Assembly (NCBI GenBank): GCA_000727475.1
Contig: KL647305.1
Coordinates: 26,958-90,957, forward strand
Source of the DNA: Sarcocystis neurona
Lineage: Eukaryota > Apicomplexa > Conoidasida > Eucoccidiorida > Sarcocystidae
Direction of reading: 5' to 3'
Length of the DNA stretch: 64,000 nt
Made by a program: the position numbers and the translations under genes. The notes beneath the pieces were generated by a model that made no database searches, was not told where the DNA came from, and saw only the letters and a program-made list of their open reading frames with translations. Positions 47,368 to 59,479 of the stretch are shown here, one piece after another; within the stretch, counting starts at the first letter, position 1; every line of letters starts with the position of its first letter.

Positions 47368-50300
47368 TGTGCAGGTTTGTTTCGGCGCGAGCCGCACAGC
47401 GTAAGCGCTGTGTCAGCAGGGTAAGAAACAGCCGCCGATGCTACGCCCGTAACATTATCACCGAGGGGTAGATCCCGTGGGACGCTCACCGCGGTTCCAA
47501 TTTTGCAGAGACACGCAAATCACTCAAATCCCCTTTTGACCTTGGTTTAAAAGTGTAAAGACTGAAGAAGCACGCAATAACGCTTGACTACCTGGGGACA
47601 GGGAAGGTGTGTTGGTGCTTTCCTGACGACGGGAATGCACAGGGGAGGGGAGTCACTCTCCTAAGGTCACAAACAGATACTGAGGGTGCGTACTTCAGAT
47701 AGCAGGGGAGCAACGGGACGGCTGAAGAGTAACACGATCACAAACATTCTTTACCTCTCTCACATTGAGCCGATGGTGTTTGTACGGACTGTACGATTTC
47801 TGTGCGACGTAAAGCGCGGTAAGCTTGATATGCCGAGTCTCGACGTATTGATAACCGCGGCCCCATAGACCATCACAAATGTGCAGTGAGACTCGGTTGG
47901 CTCAGATTCGCCTGTTCATCGTGTAACGACACGGTGAAGTTGCGCACGCGAATTCGAACCTTTCCAGCAGAACACGTTGTCAAACGCGCCCTGAGTCCCT
48001 ACCGTGTACCCCCCTATTGACGCGGGCGGCTGCCCACATTCAGCGACCGAAAAGGGCCACCAGGCTTTTGGACCGCCGCGCCTGTGTAGCTTGATACACT
48101 TGTAAGACAGCTGGATTCTCCTCTCCACCCCCATACTGGGCATGTCACCATGGTAGACTGCTGTGATGTGGAGCTAGGGAGGCAGTGCAAGACGCCCAGA
48201 AGCACTGCCGTAAACCTGCAGAAGTCGGTCACATCCAGTGTTCCCGCGCTGGGAGAGGTGGTGATTACATAGAACTACTATTGTTGTACAATACAGATAA
48301 GCAGATCTTCAAGCAGAACCAACTACTGGTGGATTCCTCAAACACGTCCATTTCGAGATGCATTTGTCCCCGCCTGACTCCGGTTTAGCTAACAGCAGGC
48401 AGATAAGTCTCAGCAGCGCAGCCACAAATACGAAGCGGCGTAAATCACCCAAATGTTCACTAACGGAACAACCTGGAATGCTGACGTTGTGTGACTGCAC
48501 GTTGCAGAGTACGTTTGTCACTTCTGGTGCACGATAGGATGTAATACGCGGCCATCTGTGAGTACAGCGCACACGACAGCTGTACAGATGGGGGTAGTAG
48601 GAGAGCGATACACTGAGAGAAATTGACTTTAGAAAATTGGCAGCTCGCGCCAACACGCATACAGGTGCGTCCGGTATGACCGTGCTACCGCCGGCGCTTT
48701 TCCCACAGAAGTGGACCGTCAATGGCTTTCAATTTTACGTGGACGTCGCCCTTGCCAGGCAGGAACATGCAGACGAAAGAGTCGACTCCACTGTCGAAAA
48801 GCAAAGTTGGAGTGAAGCGACCGTCGGGGCATCATCCCCACCGGCAGACACAATAGGACTCAAGCACACGCACCTCCGAAGACATCGAACTCGCACGTGC
48901 GAAATTTCCGTCAAAAATTAAAGGGACACACGTACGTATTGTACTCGCGCACCCGTCCTATTTGAGCGCATGCCATCGAATTGTCCCGCTCCTGCTGCAC
49001 ACCTTAGCGCATTGACAAGCCGGTATCTGGCCTTGCACGTCACAATGCTTTGATATAATGTAGGGCCGTGGCTGGCGCCTGACCTGTGAGGCACTCACTC
49101 CAGAGTCAAAGCTTCTGCTTCAAATGACAGCGTTGGCGGACGCGTTCGGCGTGCCGCTGCACAAGCGACACCACGGTGTTCTTCCTGCAGTCAAAGGACC
49201 TGAAAATCCCCTGCAAGTTCATGGTCCATATAGACTACCTGGACTAGCATCCCTCTTTACCGCGTCGCCGCCTGCCGGCCGCTTGCAGTGCGTCACGAAT
49301 CTGCTGGTGCCGCGTTGTAGACCTAAAATGTGCACGTATACGACGTGACTCCCCAACCAGCCAACTTCGTATGTAGACGGTAAGGACACGAAGCCTGCAC
49401 GAAACCTGGCGTGGACGCTGCCCGTTGGATGCAGCGTCTGAACTGTTTCGCACTGCTCACGCCAGACACTTACCGCCGGCACTTCCTATGGAAGTCCCTA
49501 GTGAGTAATTACCAGATTCGACGAATGCTCTCTCTCACAGTGCCGTATCTCTTCGTAGCCTACAACTGACCGGCAAGTCAAGGCACCTCAAGCTGTTCAA
49601 GCGACCACATCCACGAATCCTGTGCAAATGGCACAGGAACACCAATTCCAAGTGTGGTAAAACCGACGTACAGAAATGTCACCCCCACCAATTTTTCCGT
49701 AAGGCACTTGCGTGTTATTGTTGGCCAGCAGTTCAGTAAGTTCACGCTGTGGCGACGCGAACAAGGGGCGAAATGCAAGGTTGTGATCGGAATACTGTCC
49801 TCTGTGGTAGACCGCACCTGGCTACGGGACACGCCAACGTCGATGCTTGAAGGACGAAGAAGAGGTATTCCTGACGCTCCGTAATTTTGGATTAGGTTTA
49901 CCTCTCATGGCGTACGGGTCTCTTTAAAACGTCGAAAAACGATCAGGAGGATCACTCCGCTACTGACTGAGATGGTGCAGCCGTTCTTCAATTTCTACAT
50001 CGCTATTTGAGAATTTTTCACGCGCTGAAGGGATGAGACGTGTAACATCAGAGAGGTTTGATTTAATGTATGTTTGAAGCTGCATGCTGTAGAGGACATG
50101 TCTGTTACGTGTTTTTCAAGGGCCGAATCCTTACAAGCCGACGTCGAAAGCTCCTCGGGCGCAAGTGCAATGTTGTGAAAACGCAAGCCGCGCACGGGGG
50201 CAGGCTGGCGAAGTTTTTCTGCTACGAGAAAGCGGGGCTGTACAAGCGTCCTCTCAGAAGCTTGCTGCCCAGCAGGTACCGGGGTATCGAAGTTGGGCTG

Positions 50301-51455
50301 CTTCGGAGGGACTACTGTAGGCACGGCAACCTGCACGTCCACAATAATCGCAGACACGCGGCTAAACTGCAAAGCAGAAAACCCATGCGGAATTTCGCAG
50401 GCCAAGCCGTAAACGTTGCAAGTGACACACACAGGCAAGGGGAGTAACCTTCGTCCTCCACAGGACAGGACCTTATGAAGGCAGGTTCGAGGCCAGCTTG
50501 TCAGCAGTCGCAATGTTAGCGTCAGGCAGACGGCTTGCGAACTCATGATTTTACGTGTTGGATGGTGTACGTATAGATGGAACGCGTGGTCAGGTCGGAC
50601 GCCTACGTACCTGGGAGGTCAGCTGGGAGGAATTAGAGCCCACGACCTGGCTAATGACTTCCTCTTCCTCTTCTTCGGCTTCCTAATATGACATCATCCC
50701 CAGTTTAGACATATGGTGGCCACGAGATCGGGCGGGACATTATATTTTTTGCAGTACAATGTGACCACGTGCTTCAGGCACATGCGCCCTTTCTTCAAAG
50801 CCCGTGAGTTGAATCCGTGCCTTCTTATTGATTGTGACTCATTCTCAGGCTGAGAAAGTGCCACACCGATAAGAGCATGTGAGTGCATACGGCGGGTTAC
50901 CTGCCGCAGCGACAGGTGTTGGAACTTTCACCACTGCCCTCCTAGCCAAGACTTCCGAAGCGGCTACAAAAAACGTGAAAATACTGCTTTACCTTGGAAG
51001 GGTTGTAAATGCGTGACTCACTGTGTCCGCCGTCGCACCATCAATAACGTCAGTCATCATCTCCTCCTGTATGTCAAAACATCTCGTGAACGGGCACTGT
51101 TGCGCGCCTTCTAGTGCTGACACAACAGTGGGGGGACTAAGAACGTAAGTCAGTTGGTGGCTGTTGTTACATACTCCACAAGGTCACTGGCAGCAATACT
51201 AGACTATTGTGACTTTATGTAAAGTGTGCTAAACCTGTATGTCAATTCCGTTGAAAGCGCCTTGAATAGTGTGTTGCAGCTGAGAAGACCCACGAGTACC
51301 TCTCGCATTGACTGCACCTTGTGGAGTGCGTAATTGATTAGAAGCTTACAAGCAGTCCAAGGCGTTGCGACTCGTGCATGAAACCATCAGTGACCCGCTG
51401 AAGGCGAGGGAGATTCAACGTGCGGTTGACTTTCATGAGAACCTGAACAACCACC
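47368..51455. other. No gene recognised; one 183-codon minus-strand frame
   Basis: The longest frame is on the minus strand (49995-50546). It has an N-terminal Cys-rich part and a Pro/Gln-rich middle, and its composition is plausible for protein. Its length is about the chance maximum, and it overlaps a 125-codon + frame (50070-50447). No signal peptide, membrane segment or known motif is seen. Other frames are shorter. No further tRNA was found despite a ggttcgaatt-like word on the minus strand at about 47952-47961. Confidence 0.35.
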
Positions 51456-51459
51456 AGAG

Positions 51460-51514
51460 ATATACGTGTATATATTTATATATGCATACATACATATATA
51501 CACACAGACACGTG

Positions 51515-51546
<32 letters not shown>

Positions 51547-51600
51547 ACAAAAGTGCATGTGATTACCTATATGTATATATATGTGTACTTATGTCTATTT
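51460..51600. repeat. TA/CA microsatellite island
   Basis: The stretch atatatgcatacatacatat-type sequence leads into an uninterrupted (AC)n run at 51518-51546 (about 14 units), then more TA/TG alternation to 51595. Frames translated across it are artefacts of the dinucleotide repeat. Confidence 0.85.
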
Positions 51601-54357
51601 ACCCCCAAAGATGCGCTACACACTCCTTTTATAAAGATAAGAGTAACTTCACGCTGGACAGGAACGTTCACGGAAAGCATTTCGAAGAGAACTGTCAGGC
51701 AGTGGCGGTCTGCCACGTTCACTAATGCACCAGTTTGCCTTTTTAGTAGGATGTTCGACATAAAGCCTTGAGGCACGGTGTCTCCAACTGGCGCTCTAGA
51801 TTGTTCTATTGACCCCACGAGGTACCGAATCTAGAGGCCGGCCCGTTTACCATCAGGTAAACACTGTCCCGAAAGAGTTGGCCACACCGCGCTACCTGGT
51901 TCAACTGACAATGCAGGAAAGGCAGCACTTGTTCTCTGTAACGAAGACGACTTTGTACCAGGTATAAACCCCTTTGTGCCACACTTTGGCGTTGTTCGGG
52001 ATCCCGGTTGTTGCCGTGGAAGTCGAACTACCCCTGAAGCGCAGCGTACAACTGATAAAGTCACCGCTGATACGCATGCCGCAGAACAAAGCTCACCAGT
52101 GCGCTCGATTGAAGGTGCTGCTGCAGTTGGTGCATGCTTTGCAGCTGCTGAAGCTGCAGGCGAGCTCCTAGAAGCTGTGCTCTGCAAGCGACGAGCGCCG
52201 TGCGCCGCCTTCGCACGCGGATAATCTGTCTGGCGTGAACCCGCTGCGAGGCCTGAGGTTGGAGACAGTGCTCACCACATGGTGCCAAATAGTTGAACAA
52301 CCACAATTCCGAACACCTTTTCGCGTAGTGGAACAGAATTCTTCTGGCAGAAGGATCTCCCACAGTACTGATCGGATTGAAGATTTGCAAGTTGGATGCT
52401 TCTTGAAATTAATGTAAAGAGACGAATATACCTTTCTGTTTCTATTGACCTGTGCCTGATACACTACACGAATTGGGAGGAGAGGAGCACACACGTAGGG
52501 AGCAGCCGACTAACATCTGCTTGGTGGACTGCGAGCCGTTTAAGTTGAGCGAGAAGTTGCTGTTCGAGTCGATTTAAGGCGAAGGCTTCACGGTCGAGTT
52601 CTCTGATCGATCGACTGATGGATCTGCTGTTCTCCCGGATAGCTTCTGAAAGCAGCGATAAACGGCAAGTATCCGTACACCTGAGTTCCTGCCAGTTGCC
52701 AGGTCCTGTACTGTACTTCTTCTAATCGAGCGTATTGCTGTTGACTCACGGCCGCGTCAAATCTGCGCAGAAAATGGAAGACACCCTAATGCGCAGGACC
52801 GCACAGGTCACAGAAGAGCCTCTGTTCTGCAGGAATACGGATTTCAGTATAATGGTTGGAAGACGTCGCAGAGCGAGTGCAGAAAAAATAAGCTTATGCT
52901 GTGCTCCCGATCGTGAAGCTTTGCAAACACTGACAAAACAGGATGTGCACGCGCTGACGGAGTTACCTTGGTGGTAACGTTTGCAGAAACAATCACGCAT
53001 TTTATGTAATGAAGTGGGTACCTTTCAGCTTTGCTCTCGAGTGCGCTGTTCCCATCATGAGCTGCCATTCGAGGCACCCGGTGAATAAGCCGCAGGGGAT
53101 GCGTCTCGACAGCAGCAGAAACAAAAGCCGTTCCAGGTTCAAATGTGGGCCACCTTCAAAGATAGTGTTTTATCTTCATGATACAATGCGCTTCTCTGAG
53201 TGATCAGGCGAACGTTGTTACAGCGAAGTCACAGGACGGTCGTCACCTCCGGAATGCTGCCTGCAGCATGGTCAAGAACCAAAACGCCAATCTAGGATGG
53301 CTACGGTGAAAGGAAAGTGTTGCTATGCTTAGCTCAGAGTGGTTCTGAAACGGATAAGAACTTCGGTTCCGCTGTTTTCTCTCATGGCAGAGAGGCGAGC
53401 TACCTGAGATACCAGATGTCAATATCCTTTTGCAGACAATTTGAGGTATGCTGAACCCGTCGCAGATATTGCAAGGGAACAATACTGGAACGAACACGAC
53501 AGCGAGTGAAACGACAACGGCCCCCGGCGGCGGATGCAAAGAGCAGGAAAAGAAGCAGGGAGAGGAAGAGACTAGGGAGAGATCGAGATGAAGGCGGAGT
53601 GAGCCTGAGACCATTCAGTCTTGATAATCTAAAATGCTCAGCGCCGCAAGGCGTCGCAGCGTCGGCATGTTTCAAAAATGTGAGTGCTGGACTAAACCAG
53701 GATGTGTGGCATTGATCTCTGTCATAAGTGTGGACGACTGGACTGAAACAACCAAAGCAAAAAGCCAAGATTTTGACAGATTATGTGGTGCTCCAGGAAT
53801 TATAGCCAAACTAACAACCCGTGAGATCAAAGCAATCAGTCTTTGTGAGGTGTCGGAATAACTAGTGGTTCCATATGATCGCAGCCGCAACGCTTCGAGA
53901 CATCACAAGTTGAGATTGACAAGCTCGCCTTCACGGTTACGTCGCCTAGAATCTTTACTGCAACACTAGAACGCTGCGCCAGTAGCACGTCCTGATCTCG
54001 TAAGCTCCGTTCCTGCGGTCCGCAGCGAAGATCTGCAGGGTGACGTCAGTTGACCAACTTGTAGCTTCACCACAGGGAAAGCGGTCGCTGGCCGCGGACC
54101 CGGTAAACATGTTTGCGTGTCCTTGCACAACGTAATATGCGAGTGTCGACAGCAGGGGCTTTTTCTAGCCACGGTGACAACATTAGGAAACAAAAGCTTG
54201 GCAGCGAATGATTCAAAGCTACGCAGCCCCGGTTCGGCAGGAAGAGAACGACGGGATCATTTTTTCTTGAGCGTGATGAGCTACAGAAGCCACCATGACA
54301 AGCTACCACAGAAATACTACATGGTCAATTTATCGCAGGTGCAGCAAGCATTGTGGA
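51601..54357. other. No gene recognised
   Basis: Three + strand frames (51835-52224, 52735-52977, 53009-53203) have protein-like composition and Cys pairs about 17-27 residues apart. An acceptor-like ccatcag ends at 51856. I cannot join them into a gene, and none exceeds chance length. A purine-rich patch lies at 53540-53600. Confidence 0.35.
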
Positions 54358-54630
54358 TGTTCCACTGTATAAAGCAGCCAACAAACCCCTTGTGGTCGAT
54401 ATCCTCTCCAGGCTTAAAACACGCCGGTGTCCTGCAGCATTCACGGGAACAGAATACTGTCGCCCTGTGGGTGCACTCACTGACACATGCAATGGTGTTC
54501 CGCTCTTTAAAGCAGTCAGCGAGCACCGTCGATGCCCTCTCCAGGCGTAGAACACACGCCGGCGTTCTGCAGAATAGTGCCGCCCTGTCGCTACGCTTAC
54601 CGACACATGCGGTGGTCTGCCGTGAAGGCG
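54358..54630. repeat. Diverged direct duplication, about 130-bp period
   Basis: The words tgttcc(a/g)c, taaagcag, gat(a/g)(t/c)cctctccaggc, ctgcag and cgacacatgc/tgacacatgc recur with spacings of 138, 138, 133 and 120 bp as small deletions accumulate. There are two full copies and the start of a third. The copies differ at many positions, so the duplication is old. Confidence 0.6.
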
Positions 54631-54639
54631 AGACTTAAT

Positions 54640-57600
54640 TTTGGAGGCACGCTCTCTGGTTGTATCAAAGAAAATGTATGCCGGAATTATTTGAGCAGTC
54701 TTTCCTGTCCTTTCGAGAACATGCAAAGCAGGTGGCCGTACGCGGAATTTAAGCAAAGAGAAATAGAGAGAGGCTTTTGCACAGAGCCTGTTTGACTGCC
54801 TCACGCGGAAAAGGTTGATCTCTCGGTGTCTGGTGCCCACACGCGTATCGGTCACGTTTATGTTCATACCAGGCTTTGGTGTTCTCGGGCAGATAAATCC
54901 GCCACGTGGCCTACTGGTGGTGTCGCGGAACTCGCTAATTATTCACCTTGTACGTAGGGAGGCTCGTAAATTTACAGCACGTCCAGAACAACGCAGTGGT
55001 AGGTCACATGTCTAGTTCCATCATTGATGTTCCTTGGCAATAACGCAAAAAATCCGCAGGGCGCGCTTTCCGTACACGTCACCGTCTCTACCTTTAAGGC
55101 ACCCTGTAGCGGGCACGATGTATGCAGGCGCATCCAACCCGTGCGCAAAATCGCACTTGTTACCAGACAACTTCTCAAGCCTTTACATATACATATGTGT
55201 GCGTAGATATCATCATTCCTTACAGGGCAGTATGTACGCGTACACATGTCTTCCTATGCATCCACTGACAAGGTAGTATTACCCGCCTGTGCGCGATGCA
55301 GCAAACCCACTCATTTATTCGTCGATGACATATTGTTCCTGACACATTCTTTAAATCAGTGGACACAACGTCATGATTGTTGGGGCCCATTAGTTATTAA
55401 GCTACGAGCGAACATCTGGTCGCGTCACTAACGCGATACAGTAGCATGTGCGTTCGTATAATTAGTTGTGACTGCCACAACAGCGGAACTACGTCGTTGA
55501 CATGCTGTTCAGAAGATGTCACGTTCAATATGCATGTGAAGCAGAAGCCTACCATGCTTTTGATCGATTGCACCGGTTGTAAAGCGAAGCGTTATTTGCT
55601 GCGCCCCTGCTGGGCGTGAGTTGTGCTCCTTTTGCTAGTCTCGGTACGCGGGGAGAGACGGTGTTAGCGCTTTATTGGTTCATTCGTACCCGTAGTGCTT
55701 GAATAGCTGCACTGAAGCGCTTTGTATTTGGCGACCGTACGACCGCAGACAGAGAACGATCTTCTCAATCTTCAAGTAGCTCACGACGTAAAGTTACACG
55801 GGTCGGCTGCTCAAATAGGCTGACAAAACTGCCAAGTTTAAGTGGAGAACGTAAGTCACATAGCACCCCCTCTTGCCTAACCGGAGAATTTCGCGGGATC
55901 GCACACGTGTACCAGTGATCCGCTACGTAGCCACAAAATTCCCCTGCAGCGGGGTGCCCTGTGAGTTATCACCTTCTTCGACACGTGAAGAGGGCAAAAC
56001 GTGTTGTTCACGATGAATGCGCCCGTCAGCAATAAAACGACTTGCGTGTGCAGAACCAGTGCACTATTCTGCAGTTCCCATGCAAACTGTAGTCTGGTCT
56101 AGCCTGCCGCACGCGCTGAGTCATTGCATCTCTCTGGCAAAGCCCTCATTTTTCAGGCCCGAAAAATTCCTGCCTCCATAACTGCACCAGGCCGCGTTCG
56201 AATCAGTTGTCACTGCTCGTCTCAAGGAAGGGGTAATTGTCCCACGAGGCGTCTCCCCCAATTTTCATGCCGCTGCAGACAGGAAATGCTCACCGCCTCT
56301 ACACAAACCTGCTATGTGTCGTGGTCTTGCTGTCAGCCACACCTCTTACTCATGAGGTGGTCTTTCTCCGTCTTACCGCACAGGTGGCTCTCTGATCCAC
56401 ATTCACATGGCCGTTGGCGCAGCAGCGCCAGAACGCAACAGAAGAGCAGACTGACTTCATACGCTTAGCGTTCTGGACACACCAACCGCGTTCTACTCTC
56501 GTCCACGTCAGAGCTGCATGGCCTCGACGGCACAGTAAGTGGCTAAATTCTACTGTCTTAACTATACAAAATCCCAGTCGAACAGAATGTTTCACACGTA
56601 GTCGCCGACAGAAGATCTCGTGCGGTCCCTACCTGCGGGGTTTTTTTCCCTCCTGGCCTCTCCGTAGTCGGTTCCGAACACCCGCAGCTCTCCAAAAACA
56701 GAAACAAAGGCCGCACGTGCTGCACAAATTACACTCTGCCTCGGTGAAAAACGTCTACTTTGTATACGTCTAGTGTCTCCTTTGCCGCGTTTGCATGAGA
56801 CTGCACCGGTTACCACTCAGCAACACGTTTTCAAGATCGTTTCGCAGTAGCAATGCTGCTCGCCGCAGAATGCGTGTCATAGGAATTCCTATTGTTGAAT
56901 ACAGCAGCTGTAGAAATATACCTGAAGGTGGACTGCACAAAAAGAATGAATGTTCCGTCTGACGAAGTGGAAGAGTCATGCGATGCTCTTCCTACGCAGG
57001 CGGACCTTTCAAACACGGTGGCTTCGCTGGTTGATTGATAGGATGCTGCAGAGAGCTGCGAAGGCGCAGTGTAAATTAAGTGATTCAATCACACTCTGGC
57101 CGTTACGCTGCGCATGTCCCTCTCGCGTGCTTCCTCCTCCTCCACGTGCTTCCTAGAACCATAGCTCCCCGCCATTTTCTATGTATTTTCATAGGTCGGG
57201 TTGCACCTTACCTTCCGATCCTGCGTCACTGCATACGCGAGGCAGGCCGTCCGAAGCACTGTAAGAGGACAAGTGCTGTCTTGTGCTCCTTTTGCCTCCG
57301 CAAGCTTCTCAGAGCCTATATCAGAATCGCTCTCTCGGCTCTACTGCAAGACGCTTGGCGGAAGACAATTAGTTGTTCTTGGCAGGAGTGCGCATCTCTC
57401 GTGGCTCTTGGGTTAACCCGCACTGTTCACTCGGAAATGTGATCAACATAAATACTTTGTTGTTAGTCGCCAACACTAGCGCGTTTCATTCTGCTTCCGC
57501 TCCCACTTTGTTTCGGGTTTCTTCATGAATGTGGTCAGCGTAGCTTCGCACGTTCCTTCTTTTCCCCTTTAGAGATTGATATGCCCTGCATCAGTCTCAC

Positions 57601-58400
57601 CAATTCTGCCAGTGTTACTCGTCGCACGTGGAGAGCTACAATTTTTGCAGATGATACGCTGCCACTCTGGATACCCTTGTACTTCACATCCTCTGCGTAC
57701 TCTTGACTCATATTATGATGCACCGGCCGCCTGCGTCTGTTACTCCTCGCTGAAATGACGGTCCTGCTGACGGTGCTGCTGACGTCCGCTGGCATCGGTG
57801 GGCGCCACCGCATGTCTGCACATTTGTGGCACTTGCAGGGGCGCGCCAGGACTTCCGCCGTTGCTTCTCCTTCCTACCGTCGACCTTCAGAAATAAAGAC
57901 TGCGTTAGGTGTTTGCTGATGGACCACCCAACCAACCTGTTGCACGTGTGTCTGTCCTGGCTCATGCGGGTGGTCTGCGACCTCCGAGTTCCTAACGGTG
58001 TCCAACGAACCTGCCATGTGCTCTGTTCTGTGGCATAATGTGACAACGCTTTCAGCAATATAGCGTCTGGACACACAAATGGTAGGCGTGATTTCGAACA
58101 GGGAGACGCCTGCTCCACGCTCCACCTCTTGAGGCGCAGAAGGCTGCTGCTGTCTTTGCCTGGAGAAACGAAACTGAGCTGACACCTTTGTAATTTTGTG
58201 ATTGGAACTTTCGATTCTTCGACACAAAGTGGCGCGCCTCCTACTAATACTATTTTTTGCTGCAAGTCGCTCATGACACAGTAAGCCGCCAAAGCGCGCT
58301 TGTGGTCGGGCGCGTGTTACCCAAGGGCGCATGTCCAACTTCTTTTTGCCTCAGAATGCCTCTCCCTGACCTCACGGATTCGTGCCGGTTTCGTTGCGCC
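54640..58400. other. No gene recognised
   Basis: Mixed short open frames on both strands with ordinary composition and a few small TA patches (for example 55180-55200). There are no RNA genes, repeats over 100 bp or recognisable domains. The longest frame (57708-58292, minus, 194 codons with a non-ATG start) lacks known motifs and is of chance length. Confidence 0.4.
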
Positions 58401-58449
58401 TACCATGGAGTCACGCTAGCCGTTTTCGTGATTCCACTGCGAACCTTCG

Positions 58450-58845
58450 TTGCTTTGTCGCTGTTCGTCCTCCATCTTTCCTGTCTTTTCTCCCTTCCTC
58501 CTTCGTTCGCTGCGAAAGCTTTTTAATCCCGCCCATTGTCTATGCTGTGGTACTCTCTTCGTCGCATTCAGACGCGGTGACGTTTTCAATAATGCTAGCG
58601 CAAGTCCTGACGCAGTCTTGCACCGAGGATTCCCCTCCTTCCCGAAATATGATAAACTGGGTGTTCTTTTTCTCTTCGCGGCGCTCCACCTGGGCACCTT
58701 CTCCAGCTTAGCAACTGCAAGTAGACCGTCCGGTTCAGAGGCAAACAGCAGGGCCCCAGTCAACCTCAGAGAGCGAGGATTTCCTCTTCTGCTGGAATGG
58801 TGCACCCGCGACATCTGCGTGACGGTACTGTTCTTCCACGTGTAG
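58450..58845 (+). other. 131-codon open frame, unassigned, cysteine-containing end
   Basis: A + frame ending at a TAG. Its C-terminal part reads VNLRERGFPLLLEWC, then TRDICVTVLFF. The Phe-Pro, strand, Cys, then Cys-x-x-Val order again resembles the closing strand of an SRS-type domain, as at 20.5 kb. Upstream residues about 30-50 contain Cys-Leu-Cys-Cys. The first codon is non-ATG (TTG). The length is within chance expectation and the start of the tract is pyrimidine-rich, which lengthens open frames. Treat it as a candidate relic only. Confidence 0.15.
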
Positions 58846-58983
58846 GTGAACCGTTGCTTCTTGGGATTACCTCCCGACAAACGGCAGGACTGTCACCCAG
58901 TCCCAGGCGTTCACGCAGAGCTGGAGTTGTCAGGAGATTCTGACTGAGTTTCTCAACTGGTTCTGCCCGACAAACGTTGCGCC

Positions 58984-59406
58984 TTGCATCCGCCAGTTGA
59001 ACAACACTGCAGACGGTGTGTTTCAGCGGGCGAAGCATTCCGGCGCCTAGCTACATCATTTAACTCGACACGGGCGTGTCCACATGGTGTGTATCCTACC
59101 AGCGGCCGAGGTTCCGGATGCAGACACCCTTGTACGCGTGGCCGTGTTGCCGTTGCATTAGTCGGCACTGACTACGATATCGCCACCGGTGCGTTTTCAC
59201 CAGAAGAACTGGTTATAGGGAGGCACCGAAGGCGTGCCGCTGAGACGTGCGAGCGGGGGGGGAGGGTTGTGCCGGTGCAACTGTTTGCTCGCTTGCAGAA
59301 TGGGTACTATGTGTGGTGCGCGGCACACAGAAAAGAAGGTGGCGCTGCTTCGTTTCCCAGTCGACTACATGAAGGAGGTTTCACAAACATTCTGTTGGCT
59401 CATTAA
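58984..59406 (+). other. 140-codon open frame, unassigned
   Basis: A + frame with several Cys near the N-terminus. The middle reads RVAVALVGTDYDIATGAF, and later comes VVPVQLFARLQNGYYVWC. The composition is typical of a folded soluble or secreted protein, not low-complexity. The non-ATG first codon and lack of a signal peptide mean it would need an upstream exon. It starts about 140 bp after the frame at 58450-58845, on the same strand. The function is not recognised. Confidence 0.2.
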
Positions 59407-59479
59407 GAAAGCAATTGCATTTGTATGTCTCCTTCAAGGAGTCGAGATGTGCTGCTTGCATGTCCTCCAGTGACGAAAA

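Noticed and set aside
47950..47962. B-box-like word ggttcgaatt on the minus strand, possible second tRNA
   Set aside because: It does not complete the B-box consensus, and no A box or cloverleaf can be formed around it.
49995..50546. 183-codon minus-strand frame as a confident gene
   Set aside because: The length is about what chance gives in a 64-kb window, no motif is recognised, and the opposite strand also has a 125-codon frame there.
51466..51771. + frame with Thr-His repeats
   Set aside because: It is a direct translation of the (CA)n microsatellite and flanking TA alternation.
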